Assembly (NCBI GenBank): GCA_016191525.1
Contig: JACPOK010000019.1
Location: 124,001-188,000, forward strand
Source: Burkholderiales bacterium
Lineage (GTDB): Bacteria > Pseudomonadota > Gammaproteobacteria > Burkholderiales > Burkholderiaceae_C
Reading direction: 5' to 3'
DNA length: 64,000 bases
Shown piece after piece: positions 9,916 through 18,262 of the stretch. A model generated the notes under the pieces. It was given only the letters and a program-made list of their open reading frames with translations. It ran no database searches and was not told where the DNA came from. Both the position numbers and the translations under genes were made by a program. The stretch's first letter is position 1; each line of letters begins with the position of its first letter.

Positions 9916-10790
9916 ATACAGACAACCAGTTCAGCGTGGACGTGCTCGGATTCAACGACGTCGAGCGGTCCATGCTCTCCAGCATCTTCGCGCTGGCGGC
10001 GCGGCGGGATCCCGGCTTCGTGCAGCACGAAACCGCGCCGGGCCGCACACCGGACATCTACCTTGTGGACGCGGATGATGCCGCCGCCATCAATGAATTC
10101 AGGTCGCTGCACAAGCGCGACGGCCTGCCCGCCGTGCTGGTGGGCGCCACGGCGCATGGCACGGGTTGCCCCGTGCTGGCGCGCCCGCTGCAGTGGGCCA
10201 AGCTGCTGCAGGCGCTGGAAGGCGAGCTGGGCAACGTCGAGGAACGCCAGCCCGCCGCGCCCGCCGCGGAACCCGCCGCTTCGCTCAGGCGCAGCCTGCC
10301 CGGCAATCCGATGGGCCGCTCCAACGCGCTGGGCCGCTCCAATTCGCCGCAGAGCGCCGATGACACAGCCGCGCAGAAGCGCATGCTGGCCGATACCGTG
10401 CTGGTGGTGGACGACAACGCCACGGTGCGCATGTTCATGCAGGCCAAACTGGCCCCTTTCGGCTTCGACGTCGATTTCGCCGAGACCGGCGAGGAAGCGG
10501 TAGGCATGAGCGGCAGCCACGACTACACCTGCGTCTTCCTGGACGTCGTGCTTCCCGGCATCGACGGCTACCAGGTGTGCAAGCTGATCAAGTCCAACAA
10601 GCAGGCGATCAAGAAGACCGCCGTGGTCATGCTGACCAGCCGCAGCTCGCCGTTCGACAAGCTGCGCGGCTCGCTGGCCGGCTGCGACGAATACCTCACC
10701 AAGCCCCTGGACGAGGATCGGCTGCTCGAGGTGATCGCCAAGTTCCTGCCCGGCAGCCGCAAGCACCACGAGCGCGGCGCGCGAAAGTAA
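9912..10790 (+). CDS. Response regulator, degenerate N-terminal REC-like half plus C-terminal REC domain
   Basis: 292 residues from a TTG start that overlaps the previous TGA by 4 bp (TTGA), with GAGGA about 6 bp upstream. The next in-frame ATG would cut into the first domain. The N-terminal about 110 residues (VDVLGFNDVERSML, DIYLVDADD, PAVLVGATA) look like a receiver fold lacking the acidic pocket. After a linker of about 40 residues the C-terminal domain is a canonical receiver: VLVVDDNATVR, phosphorylatable aspartate in FLDVVLPGIDGY, VVMLTSR and the YLTKPLD lysine. There is no DNA-binding output domain, so it may be an adaptor or phosphate sink in the Che system. Confidence 0.85.
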   Translation: MNTDNQFSVDVLGFNDVERSMLSSIFALAARRDPGFVQHETAPGRTPDIYLVDADDAAAINEFRSLHKRDGLPAVLVGATAHGTGCPVLARPLQWAKLLQALEGELGNVEERQPAAPAAEPAASLRRSLPGNPMGRSNALGRSNSPQSADDTAAQKRMLADTVLVVDDNATVRMFMQAKLAPFGFDVDFAETGEEAVGMSGSHDYTCVFLDVVLPGIDGYQVCKLIKSNKQAIKKTAVVMLTSRSSPFDKLRGSLAGCDEYLTKPLDEDRLLEVIAKFLPGSRKHHERGARK

Positions 10791-10793
10791 TCC

Positions 10794-11156
10794 ATGAACA
10801 AGGCAATCCTGGTTGTGGACGACACGCGCTCGATGCGCAAGATGGTGGCGGCCGTGCTCTCGGGAGCCGGTTATGCGGTGTCGGAAGCCGGCGACGGCGT
10901 CGAAGCACTGGAGCTGGCCAAGACGCAGCGCTTCGACCTGGTGGTGACCGACCACAACATGCCGCGCATGGATGGGGTCACCCTGGTGGGCGAGCTGCGC
11001 CGCCTGCCCGACTACGACGCCGTGGCGCTGATCGTGCTGTCCACCGAAGTTGACCCGGTTCTCAAGCAAAAGGGCCGCGACGCCGGTGCCACCGGCTGGA
11101 TGGCCAAGCCGTTCGACCCGCAGCGCATGCTCGACATCGTGGCCAGATTCATCTGA
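10794..11156 (+). CDS. cheY: CheY-like single-domain response regulator
   Basis: 120 residues, a stand-alone receiver domain. The acidic pair lies in ILVVDDTRSMR, the phospho-acceptor aspartate in DLVVTDHNMPRMDG, the conserved Thr/Ser in LIVLSTE and the lysine in WMAKPFD. It starts 3 bp after the preceding gene. As the only CheY-type protein in the operon it is the natural phosphorylation target of the CheA encoded next. Whether it binds a flagellar motor or another target cannot be told; no flagellar gene lies in the window. Confidence 0.92.
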   Translation: MNKAILVVDDTRSMRKMVAAVLSGAGYAVSEAGDGVEALELAKTQRFDLVVTDHNMPRMDGVTLVGELRRLPDYDAVALIVLSTEVDPVLKQKGRDAGATGWMAKPFDPQRMLDIVARFI

Positions 11157-11167
11157 GCGGCAACGCA

Positions 11168-13177
11168 ATGCAATACCCCGCCAGCGCCCTTGGAGACCCC
11201 CACGCCTACCGGGCGATCTTCTTCGAGGAGACGCGCGACCACCTGGCCAACGTAGAGACCATCCTGCTGGGCCTGCAGCCCGAGCGGCCCTGCCTGGACG
11301 AGCTGAACGCCATATTCCGGGCGGTGCATTCCATCAAGGGCAGCGCGGCGATGCTGGGCTGCAACGACATGGCGGCGCTGGCACACCTGCAGGAGAGCCT
11401 GCTGGACATCCTGCGCAAGGAAGAGCGGCCGCTGGAGCGCGGCGACGTGGACGCCATGCTGCGCGCCGGCGATACGGTGCAGGCGCAGGCGCTGCGGCAC
11501 AGCGGCGCGATCCACGAGCCGCCGGACAGCGACCTGGCCGAGACGATGCTGCGCGAGCAGCTGGCCCGTCCGCTCAGCGGGACGGATGGCCCCGCACGCG
11601 GGCCGGTGATGCGGCGCTTTGCCGTGCGGCTGGGGCCGCTGGAAGAACCCATCGCGCCGGCCGAACTGGAGATGATGCTGGGTGGCCTGGCCGAGATGGG
11701 GCAGGTCAGCGGCACCGAGGTGGACAACTCGGCGGGCGGCCGCATCAGCTTCCTGGTGGAACTGGAAGGCACGGTCCTTGACCTGCGCAGCGTGCTCTCG
11801 CTGCTGGTGGCTCCCGAGCTGATCGCCATCGACAAGGCCGGCGAGCCGGCCGCGGCCCACGCGGGTCCGCAGCTGCTGGACGAATTCTTTGTCGACCCGG
11901 ACGAGTTCCGCCTCAAGCGCGAAGCCGTGCTGCGCGAGCAAGTTGCCCAGCCCGCGCAAGTGCCCGCGCAAATCCAGGTGCCGGCCGAGTCCACCGCATC
12001 GGCCGCGGTGGACGCGTCCTACATTCGCGTGGCCACTGAAAAGATTGACCTGCTGGTGAACCTGGTGGGTGAACTGGTGATTACCGAGGCCATGCTCACC
12101 CGCTCGGGCCGCACCGACGACGGCGTCGCAACGGGCACTTTTTCCGAGAGCAACCTGGCCGACCTGTCGCGCCACACCCGCAACCTGCAGGAGGCGGTGC
12201 TGGCGATCCGGATGCTCCCGATATCCAACGTGTTCTCGCGCTTCCCGCGCCTGGTGCACGAGCTGTCGGCCCGCCTGGGCAAGCAGGTTGAGCTGAAGTT
12301 TGCCGGCGAGGCCACCGAGCTGGACCGCGCGCTGATCGAGAAGATTTCCGACCCGCTGACCCACCTGGTGCGCAACGCGATCGACCATGGCCTGGAAACG
12401 CCGCAGGCCCGCCTTGCCGCGGGCAAGGCCGAGACCGGCACGCTGCGGCTGTCGGCCCGCCAGCGTGGCGGCAGCATCGTGATCGACGTCAGCGATGACG
12501 GCCGAGGGCTTGACCGTGAACGCATCCTGGCGCAGGCGGCGCGGCGCGGCATCGCGGTTGCGCCGGATGCGCCGGATGCCGAAGTCTGGCAGCTGATCTT
12601 CGAGCCGGGCTTCTCCACCGCGCAGGAGGTCACCGAGCTGTCGGGGCGCGGCGTGGGCATGGATGTGGTACGGCGCAACATCAAGGCGCTGGGCGGCACG
12701 GTGGAGCTGTTCTCCATCCAGGGCGAGGCGATGACCGTGGAAGTCAGCGTGCCCCTGACGCTGGCCATCATCGAGGCCATGACCGTGGCCGTGGGCGGCG
12801 AGACCTACGTCCTGCCGCTGGCCACGGTGGTGGAATCGCTGAGCGTGGAGCCGGGCGCCATCCACCGGCTGCCGGGGCAGGGCGACACGTTGTGCGTGCG
12901 CGGCGAGTACCTGCCCGTGGTGCACCTGGCCAAGGTGTTCCCGCCGCGAACCGCGGCCGCCCGGCCCGGCGCCATCGCCGTGATCGTGGAGGCCGACAAC
13001 CTGCATGCCGCGCTGATGGTGGATGACCTGGTGGGCCAGCAGCAGGTGGTGGTCAAAAGCCTGGAAGCGAACTTCCGCAAGGTGCCAGGCCTGGCGGCCG
13101 CCACCGTGATGGGGGACGGGTCGGTGGCGCTCATCCTGGACATCAGCCACATCGTGCGCATGTCCGGGCGCCACTGA
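11168..13177 (+). CDS. cheA: Chemotaxis histidine kinase CheA
   Basis: 669 residues. An Hpt domain is at the N-terminus with the phospho-histidine in AVHSIKGSAAML (His54). A region of about 120 residues follows that is weakly like a P2 regulator-binding domain, then the dimerisation domain (EKIDLLVNLVGELVI). The ATPase domain has N box HLVRNAIDHG, G1 DVSDDGRGLD and G2 GRGVGMDVVR. A CheW-like P5 domain fills the last 130 residues. There is no C-terminal receiver. It autophosphorylates on histidine and donates phosphate to the receivers of CheY, CheB and probably the two-domain regulator upstream. Confidence 0.95.
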   Translation: MQYPASALGDPHAYRAIFFEETRDHLANVETILLGLQPERPCLDELNAIFRAVHSIKGSAAMLGCNDMAALAHLQESLLDILRKEERPLERGDVDAMLRAGDTVQAQALRHSGAIHEPPDSDLAETMLREQLARPLSGTDGPARGPVMRRFAVRLGPLEEPIAPAELEMMLGGLAEMGQVSGTEVDNSAGGRISFLVELEGTVLDLRSVLSLLVAPELIAIDKAGEPAAAHAGPQLLDEFFVDPDEFRLKREAVLREQVAQPAQVPAQIQVPAESTASAAVDASYIRVATEKIDLLVNLVGELVITEAMLTRSGRTDDGVATGTFSESNLADLSRHTRNLQEAVLAIRMLPISNVFSRFPRLVHELSARLGKQVELKFAGEATELDRALIEKISDPLTHLVRNAIDHGLETPQARLAAGKAETGTLRLSARQRGGSIVIDVSDDGRGLDRERILAQAARRGIAVAPDAPDAEVWQLIFEPGFSTAQEVTELSGRGVGMDVVRRNIKALGGTVELFSIQGEAMTVEVSVPLTLAIIEAMTVAVGGETYVLPLATVVESLSVEPGAIHRLPGQGDTLCVRGEYLPVVHLAKVFPPRTAAARPGAIAVIVEADNLHAALMVDDLVGQQQVVVKSLEANFRKVPGLAAATVMGDGSVALILDISHIVRMSGRH

Positions 13178-13207
13178 GGCCCGAAACAAGAAAGAGGAGA
13201 CAGAAAA

Positions 13208-13717
13208 ATGCAGCAGCCAGCCTATCGCGCCGCCCAGGCGTCCCAGCGGGAAGCGGAGGCGCCGCGCAGCGAGTTCCTCACCTTCCGGCTGGGGCCCGAG
13301 AGCTACGGCATCGAGATCCTCAAGGTGCAGGAGATCCGCGGCTACGAGGCGCCCACCTCGATCGCAAATGCGCCCGATTTCATCAAGGGCGTGACCAACC
13401 TGCGCGGCGTCATCGTGCCCATCCTGGACCTGCGGGTGAAGTTCCGCCTGCCCGAGCCGCGCTATGACGCTTTCACCGTGGTGATCATCCTGAACGTCGC
13501 GTCGCGGGTCGTGGGCGTGGTCGTCGATTCGGTCTCGGACGTGCTTTCCCTGGCTACCGACGAAATCCGGGCGACACCGGAGTTCGCCTCCAGCACCTTC
13601 GATTCCAGGTACATCACCGGCCTGGCGACGGTGGACGACGCGCTCCTGATCCTGCTGGACATCGAGAAGCTCATGACCGGCGCCGACATGGCGCTGGTCG
13701 ACTCCGCCGTGCACTGA
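13208..13717 (+). CDS. cheW: Chemotaxis coupling protein CheW
   Basis: A 169-residue single CheW domain. [37 protein letters not shown] and the [19 protein letters not shown] segments are family hallmarks. It bridges receptors and CheA in the signalling array. A strong AGGAGA site lies upstream of the ATG, so this gene may be translated at a higher rate than its neighbours. Confidence 0.95.
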   Translation: MQQPAYRAAQASQREAEAPRSEFLTFRLGPESYGIEILKVQEIRGYEAPTSIANAPDFIKGVTNLRGVIVPILDLRVKFRLPEPRYDAFTVVIILNVASRVVGVVVDSVSDVLSLATDEIRATPEFASSTFDSRYITGLATVDDALLILLDIEKLMTGADMALVDSAVH

Positions 13718-13734
13718 ACGGCCAAAGGATTGCC

Positions 13735-15237
13735 ATGAAAAATTTTTCCGCTGAAGTTGTCCTCCACCTCCTGATCGCTGTCCTGCTGGCCGCTGCCGTG
13801 GCCGCCGCGGGCTACGGCTTCCACGCGGTCCAGCAGGCCCAGGTTCGCACCGTCGAGGCGTTCCAGTCGGGCCGCGAGCTCGGGGCGGCGCTGGGTGTCG
13901 CGCGTGCAGCCGACGCTGCGGCGCGGGTCGTGCCCCCGGCCCCTGCCGCAGACCAGCCGCCGCCGGACCTGGTCGCGCAGCGCCAGCAGGCCGAGGCCGC
14001 GAAAAAGCAGATGGCACAAGCCACTGCCGCCGTCCAGAAGGAAACGGCGCGGCTCGAAGATGCGGGTGCGGACCAGCTGCGTACGGTGGCCTGGGTGCTC
14101 GGCATCCTGCTGGTGGCGACACTGGCCCTGGCCTGGCGCTTTCGTACCTGGATCCGCGCCGCCAACGTTCGTCCCATGCGTACCGCGCTGCAACTGGTGC
14201 GGCGGGTGTCGGCCGGCGACCTGACCGCCAGCGCCGAGGGAATGGACTACCTGCACACCCGCAAGGTTGCGGAGGCGCTTGAGGAAATGACAGCCAGCCT
14301 GCGCGCCATGGTGGGCGAAGTCAGCCGCAGCGCCCGCACCGTGGCCGATACGGCCGCGCAGATCGCCCAGGGCAACCTGGACCTGTCGCAGCGCACCGAG
14401 GAGCAGGCCAGCACGCTGGAGGAAACCGCCAGCTCGATGGAGGAACTCACTTCGACCGTGGGGCACAACGCCGAGAGCGCCCGCCAGGCCAGCCAGCTGG
14501 CGGCCAGCGCCTCCGAGACGGCCCGGCAGGGCGGCGACGCGGTGGAAGAAGTCGTCAAGACGATGGACGACATCCTGGACGCGTCGCGCAAGATCAGCGA
14601 CATCATCGGCGTGATCGACAGCATCGCGTTCCAGACCAACATCCTGGCGCTCAATGCGGCCGTGGAAGCCGCGCGCGCGGGCGAGCAGGGGCGCGGCTTC
14701 GCCGTGGTCGCGGCCGAAGTGCGCAACCTGGCCCACCGCACGACCGCGGCCGCCAAGGAAATCAAGGGCCTGATTGCCCATGCCGAGCGCAAGGTGGAAC
14801 TGGGCGCGACCCGGGTGGATGCCGCGGGCCACACCATGGTGGGCGTGGTGCTCTCCGTCAAGAAGGTGACCGACCTCATCGCCGAGATCGCCGCGGCCAG
14901 CCAGGAGCAGAACGCCGGCATCGGCCAGGTCAACACGGCGGTCGCCCAGATGGAGCAGGTGGTGCAGCAGAACGCCTCGCTGGTCGAAGAGGCCGCGGCC
15001 GCCACCGAGTCCATGAAGGAGCAGGCCCAGGCGCTGCTCGGCATGATGTCGCGCTTCAAGCTCGGTGACGAGGGCCAGGAGCCGCAGGAGCAGCCGCTGA
15101 CGCCGGTGCAGCAGATCCACCGGCCGGCGCCGATCAAGCTGCGGCCCAGCGCGTTGCCGCCCGCCTATACCACGGCGATCGCCGGCAACCCGCGCAGCAG
15201 CAAGGCGCGCACCAACGGGCAGTGGGAAGAGTTCTAG
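13735..15237 (+). CDS. Methyl-accepting chemotaxis protein with C-terminal CheR/CheB docking-type pentapeptide
   Basis: 500 residues. TM1 lies at about residues 8-30 and TM2 at about 120-142, around a small periplasmic region rich in Ala, Gln and Pro with predicted helical character. HAMP and a signalling domain follow ([32 protein letters not shown]). A flexible proline-rich tail ends in QWEEF, which fits the x-aromatic-x-x-aromatic docking pentapeptide that tethers CheR and CheB to receptors (NWETF in enterobacterial Tar/Tsr). cheR is immediately downstream, supporting methylation control within the operon. The ligand is not inferable. Confidence 0.93.
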   Translation: MKNFSAEVVLHLLIAVLLAAAVAAAGYGFHAVQQAQVRTVEAFQSGRELGAALGVARAADAAARVVPPAPAADQPPPDLVAQRQQAEAAKKQMAQATAAVQKETARLEDAGADQLRTVAWVLGILLVATLALAWRFRTWIRAANVRPMRTALQLVRRVSAGDLTASAEGMDYLHTRKVAEALEEMTASLRAMVGEVSRSARTVADTAAQIAQGNLDLSQRTEEQASTLEETASSMEELTSTVGHNAESARQASQLAASASETARQGGDAVEEVVKTMDDILDASRKISDIIGVIDSIAFQTNILALNAAVEAARAGEQGRGFAVVAAEVRNLAHRTTAAAKEIKGLIAHAERKVELGATRVDAAGHTMVGVVLSVKKVTDLIAEIAAASQEQNAGIGQVNTAVAQMEQVVQQNASLVEEAAAATESMKEQAQALLGMMSRFKLGDEGQEPQEQPLTPVQQIHRPAPIKLRPSALPPAYTTAIAGNPRSSKARTNGQWEEF

Positions 15238-15259
15238 CGACCGGCGGGCCGTGCCGCGC

Positions 15260-16141
15260 ATGCAGTACCCGGCTTCATCGAAGATGCGATTCACAGCGCC
15301 TCCGCCCGCTTCCGACGTTTTCGCGGCAGGCGAAGCCGCGAACCTGCTGGGCGAGCCCGAGTTCGAGCTGGCGCGCCGCCTGATCGCCCAGTACGCCGGC
15401 ATCAAGCTCAGTGCGCAGAAGCGCTACATGGTGCACAACCGGCTGTCGCGGCGGCTGCGCGTGCTGGGCATGGACAGCTTTGCCGCCTACCTGCGCATGG
15501 TGCAGGACAACGCGGTGGGCGAGCGCGAGGCTTTCATCAATGCGCTCACCACCAACCTCACGGCCTTCTTTCGCGAACCGCACCACTTCGAGCTGTTGCG
15601 TGCGCGGGCGCAGCAGCACCGGGCGCGGGGCAGCGGCCCGCTGCGCGTGTGGTGCAGCGCCTGCTCTACCGGCGAGGAGCCGTGGTCCATCGCCATGACC
15701 TTGCGTGAAGCCGGCTGCGCGGGCGACGTGCTGGCCACCGATATCGACACTGCGGCACTGGATACGGCGGCGGCCGCGGTTTACCAGGCTGAGCGCGCCG
15801 GCGCGCTCAGCGCCGAACAGATGCGCATGCACTGGCTGCGCGGCGTGGGCGCCAACTCGGGCCTGGTCAACGCCCGCCCGGAACTGCGCGCCATGGTGAA
15901 GTTCGCTCCGCTGAACCTGCAGTCGCCGCAGTGGCCGCCGCTGGAGCCCTTCGACGTGATCTTCTGCCGCAACGTGGTGATCTATTTCGACCGCGAGGCG
16001 CAGCACAGGCTGCTGGCGCGCTTCACGCCGCTGCTGCGCCCGAACGGGCTGCTGGTGGTGGGGCACGCCGAAAGTTTTCCCGCAGGGCACCGCTCCTATC
16101 GCGCCTGCGGCCGCACGGCCTACGAGCGCCTGCCGGACTGA
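15260..16141 (+). CDS. cheR: Chemotaxis methyltransferase CheR
   Basis: 293 residues. The alpha-helical N-terminal domain (GIKLSAQKRYMVHNRLSRRLR) and FINALTTNLTAFFREPHHFE precede the SAM-binding domain with WCSACSTGEEPWSIAM, LATDIDTAAL and FDVIFCRNVVIYF, all CheR signatures. It methylates glutamates of MCPs using SAM. GTG at 15251 is possible; I prefer ATG at 15260, because the resulting MQYPAS start is the same as that of CheA in this operon. Its stop is directly followed by the cheD ATG. Confidence 0.94.
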   Translation: MQYPASSKMRFTAPPPASDVFAAGEAANLLGEPEFELARRLIAQYAGIKLSAQKRYMVHNRLSRRLRVLGMDSFAAYLRMVQDNAVGEREAFINALTTNLTAFFREPHHFELLRARAQQHRARGSGPLRVWCSACSTGEEPWSIAMTLREAGCAGDVLATDIDTAALDTAAAAVYQAERAGALSAEQMRMHWLRGVGANSGLVNARPELRAMVKFAPLNLQSPQWPPLEPFDVIFCRNVVIYFDREAQHRLLARFTPLLRPNGLLVVGHAESFPAGHRSYRACGRTAYERLPD

Positions 16142-16762
16142 ATGGGCAACATTCCCATGGAAGGCGCCGCTCCCGCCCGCTATTTCGACCGCGAATTCAG
16201 GGTCGAATCGGTCAAGGTGCTGCCGGGCCAGTATTACGCGGCCGCCGGCGCGGGCTCCATCTCCACGGTACTGGGCTCCTGCGTGTCCAGCTGCCTGTGG
16301 GACCCGGTCGGCCGCATCGGCGGCATGAACCACTTCATGCTGCCGGGCGAGCCGGCGCCGGCCCCGCTGCCCTGGGCGGTGTCGGCGCGCTTCGGCATCT
16401 ACGCCATGGAAGTGCTGATCAACGAGATGATCCGCCTGGGCGCCGACCGCAGCCGCCTGGTGGCGAAGGTGTTCGGCGGTGCACGCGTGCTGCAGGGTTT
16501 CGAGACCATCGATGTGGGTTCCAAGAACAGCGCATTCGTGCTGAATTTCCTGCGCGAGGAAGGCATCCGCATCGCCGCACAGGACCTGCTGGGCGTGGCG
16601 CCGCGCAAGCTGCATTTTTTCCCCGAAACCGGCAAGGTGCAGATGAAAAAGCTGCACATGCAGCCGGACGACGCGCTGCAGCGCCAGGAGCGCGAATACC
16701 GGTCGCGGCTGGACAGCGGCAGCGGCGGCGGCGAGATCGAGATGTTCAGGGCGCCGCGATGA
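16142..16762 (+). CDS. cheD: Chemoreceptor glutamine deamidase CheD
   Basis: 206 residues. STVLGSCVSSCLWDP contains the catalytic cysteine, and GGMNHFMLPG contains the catalytic histidine. FGGARVLQGF and the NSAFVLNFLREEGI region are also typical. CheD deamidates receptor glutamines to glutamates, making them methylatable. The gene begins at the base after the cheR stop and overlaps cheB by 4 bp (ATGA). Confidence 0.94.
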   Translation: MGNIPMEGAAPARYFDREFRVESVKVLPGQYYAAAGAGSISTVLGSCVSSCLWDPVGRIGGMNHFMLPGEPAPAPLPWAVSARFGIYAMEVLINEMIRLGADRSRLVAKVFGGARVLQGFETIDVGSKNSAFVLNFLREEGIRIAAQDLLGVAPRKLHFFPETGKVQMKKLHMQPDDALQRQEREYRSRLDSGSGGGEIEMFRAPR

Positions 16763-17826
16763 TCCGTGTGCTTGTGATCGACGACTCGGCGGTGATGCGG
16801 GCCTTCCTCAGCCGGGTGGTGGCTTCGCAGCCCGACATGGAGCTGGCCGGCGTTGTGCCCGACCCGCTGCTGGCGATCGAGCGGGTGCGCAGGCACGCGC
16901 CCGACGTGATCACGCTTGACGTGGAAATGCCCGGCATGAACGGTCTGGACTTCCTGCGCAAGCTGATGGCGGTTCGCCCGCTGCCGGTGATCATGATTTC
17001 GTCCCTGACGCGCCGGGGCGCCGACGCGACGCTTCGTGCGCTGGAGCTGGGTGCGGTCGACTTCTTTCCCAAGCCCGATTCGTTCGAGGAACTGGAAAGC
17101 GTGGCGCAGGACATCGCGGAAAAGATCCGGGCGGCATCGCAGGCCCGCCTGCAGCGCCGCGCGGCCCCCGCCGAAACGGTGCGCCAGGCGCCGCGCCCCC
17201 CGTCGGCGCCCGGCCGTGCGGCGGTGGGCGCGGTGCTGGGCATCGGCGCTTCCACCGGCGGGGTGGAGGCGCTGCGGCTGCTGCTGGCGCAGCTGCCGGG
17301 CGACATGCCTCCCATCCTCGTGGCGCAGCACATGCTGCCCGGATTCACCGAAACCTTCGCGCGAAGGCTCAACGAGATCTGCCCGCTGGCGGTGAAGGAA
17401 GCGGCTGACGGCGAGCAGGTGCTGCATGGCACCGTGTACATCGCCCCCGGAGGCCGCCACCTGGTGCTGGCGCGCAACGCATCGGGCTATGCGCTGCGCC
17501 TGACCGAAGACGAGCCCGTCAACCGGCACCGGCCCTCGGTGGACACGCTGTTCCGCTCGCTGGCCCGTATCGCCGGTGCGCAGGCCATCGGCGTCATGCT
17601 CACTGGGATGGGCGCCGACGGCGCGCAGGGCATGCTGGAGATGCACAAGACGGGCGCCACCACCATTGCGCAGGATGAGGCGACCAGCGTGGTGTTCGGC
17701 ATGCCGCGCCAGGCGATAGCGGCGGGCGGTGTCGGCGAGGTGATGGGCCTGCACGAGATCGCGGGACGGTTGCGCAAGCTGTGCGGGCAGGAGGCGCGCA
17801 CCGGGCCGGATGGGGGCGCCGGCTAG
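16759..17826 (+). CDS. cheB: Protein-glutamate methylesterase/response regulator CheB
   Basis: 355 residues. An N-terminal receiver (VLVIDDSAVMRAF, phospho-aspartate in ITLDVEMPGMNGLDF, ISSLTRRG, FFPKPDS) is joined by a linker to the methylesterase domain. The catalytic triad is visible as Ser in GIGASTGGVEAL, His in LVAQHMLPGFTE and Asp in GMGADGAQGML. It removes methyl groups from receptors when phosphorylated by CheA. The start is fixed by the ATGA overlap with cheD. It is the last gene of the operon; folB follows convergently after 4 bp. Confidence 0.95.
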   Translation: MIRVLVIDDSAVMRAFLSRVVASQPDMELAGVVPDPLLAIERVRRHAPDVITLDVEMPGMNGLDFLRKLMAVRPLPVIMISSLTRRGADATLRALELGAVDFFPKPDSFEELESVAQDIAEKIRAASQARLQRRAAPAETVRQAPRPPSAPGRAAVGAVLGIGASTGGVEALRLLLAQLPGDMPPILVAQHMLPGFTETFARRLNEICPLAVKEAADGEQVLHGTVYIAPGGRHLVLARNASGYALRLTEDEPVNRHRPSVDTLFRSLARIAGAQAIGVMLTGMGADGAQGMLEMHKTGATTIAQDEATSVVFGMPRQAIAAGGVGEVMGLHEIAGRLRKLCGQEARTGPDGGAG

Positions 17827-17830
17827 GCCC

Positions 17831-18199
17831 TCACCACTGCCCGGTCTCCACCCTTATCGCCACTTCGCAATCGTCGAAGATTTCCAGCTTGGCGATCTTC
17901 ACCCGCACGCCCAGCACGCCGGGCAGCTGCATCAGGCGGTAGGCCAGCTTGCCGATCAGGCTCTCCAGCAGGTTGACGTGCTCGGCCCGGCACTCGTCGA
18001 TGATGATCTTGCGCACCTTGCGGTAATCCAGCACATGGGTGATGTTGTCGTCGCTGGGCAGCAGCGGCTGCGTGCCCAGGTTGAGCTCGGCGTCCACCAT
18101 GATGGGCTGGGGCGCGGTCTTCTCGTGGTCCAGGATACCCAGGTTGGCGTCGAAGCGCAGGCCGGTGAGGGTGAGGATCTGGGTGCCTGCTTTGCTCAT
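17831..18199 (-). CDS. folB: Dihydroneopterin aldolase FolB
   Basis: 122 residues, the usual size. TGLRFDANLGILDHEK and HVNLLESLIGKLAYRLM, with the catalytic glutamate/lysine environment (VRVKIAKLEIFDD), identify the family. It converts dihydroneopterin to hydroxymethyl-dihydropterin and glycolaldehyde in folate synthesis. The adjacent SDR resembles pteridine reductases (FolM), so the pair may form a small pterin/folate unit. Confidence 0.9.
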   Translation of the reverse strand: MSKAGTQILTLTGLRFDANLGILDHEKTAPQPIMVDAELNLGTQPLLPSDDNITHVLDYRKVRKIIIDECRAEHVNLLESLIGKLAYRLMQLPGVLGVRVKIAKLEIFDDCEVAIRVETGQW

Positions 18200-18262
18200 T
18201 TTGACCCTAGTCAGTTGGGGTCAGAGCACAATTGCTGCGCAATTCGTGATCTGACCCACAAG

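Noticed and set aside
11012-14122. Minus-strand open frame of over 1000 codons opposite cheA-cheW and the second MCP gene
   Set aside because: A typical GC-rich shadow frame. The opposite strand carries three unmistakable chemotaxis genes.
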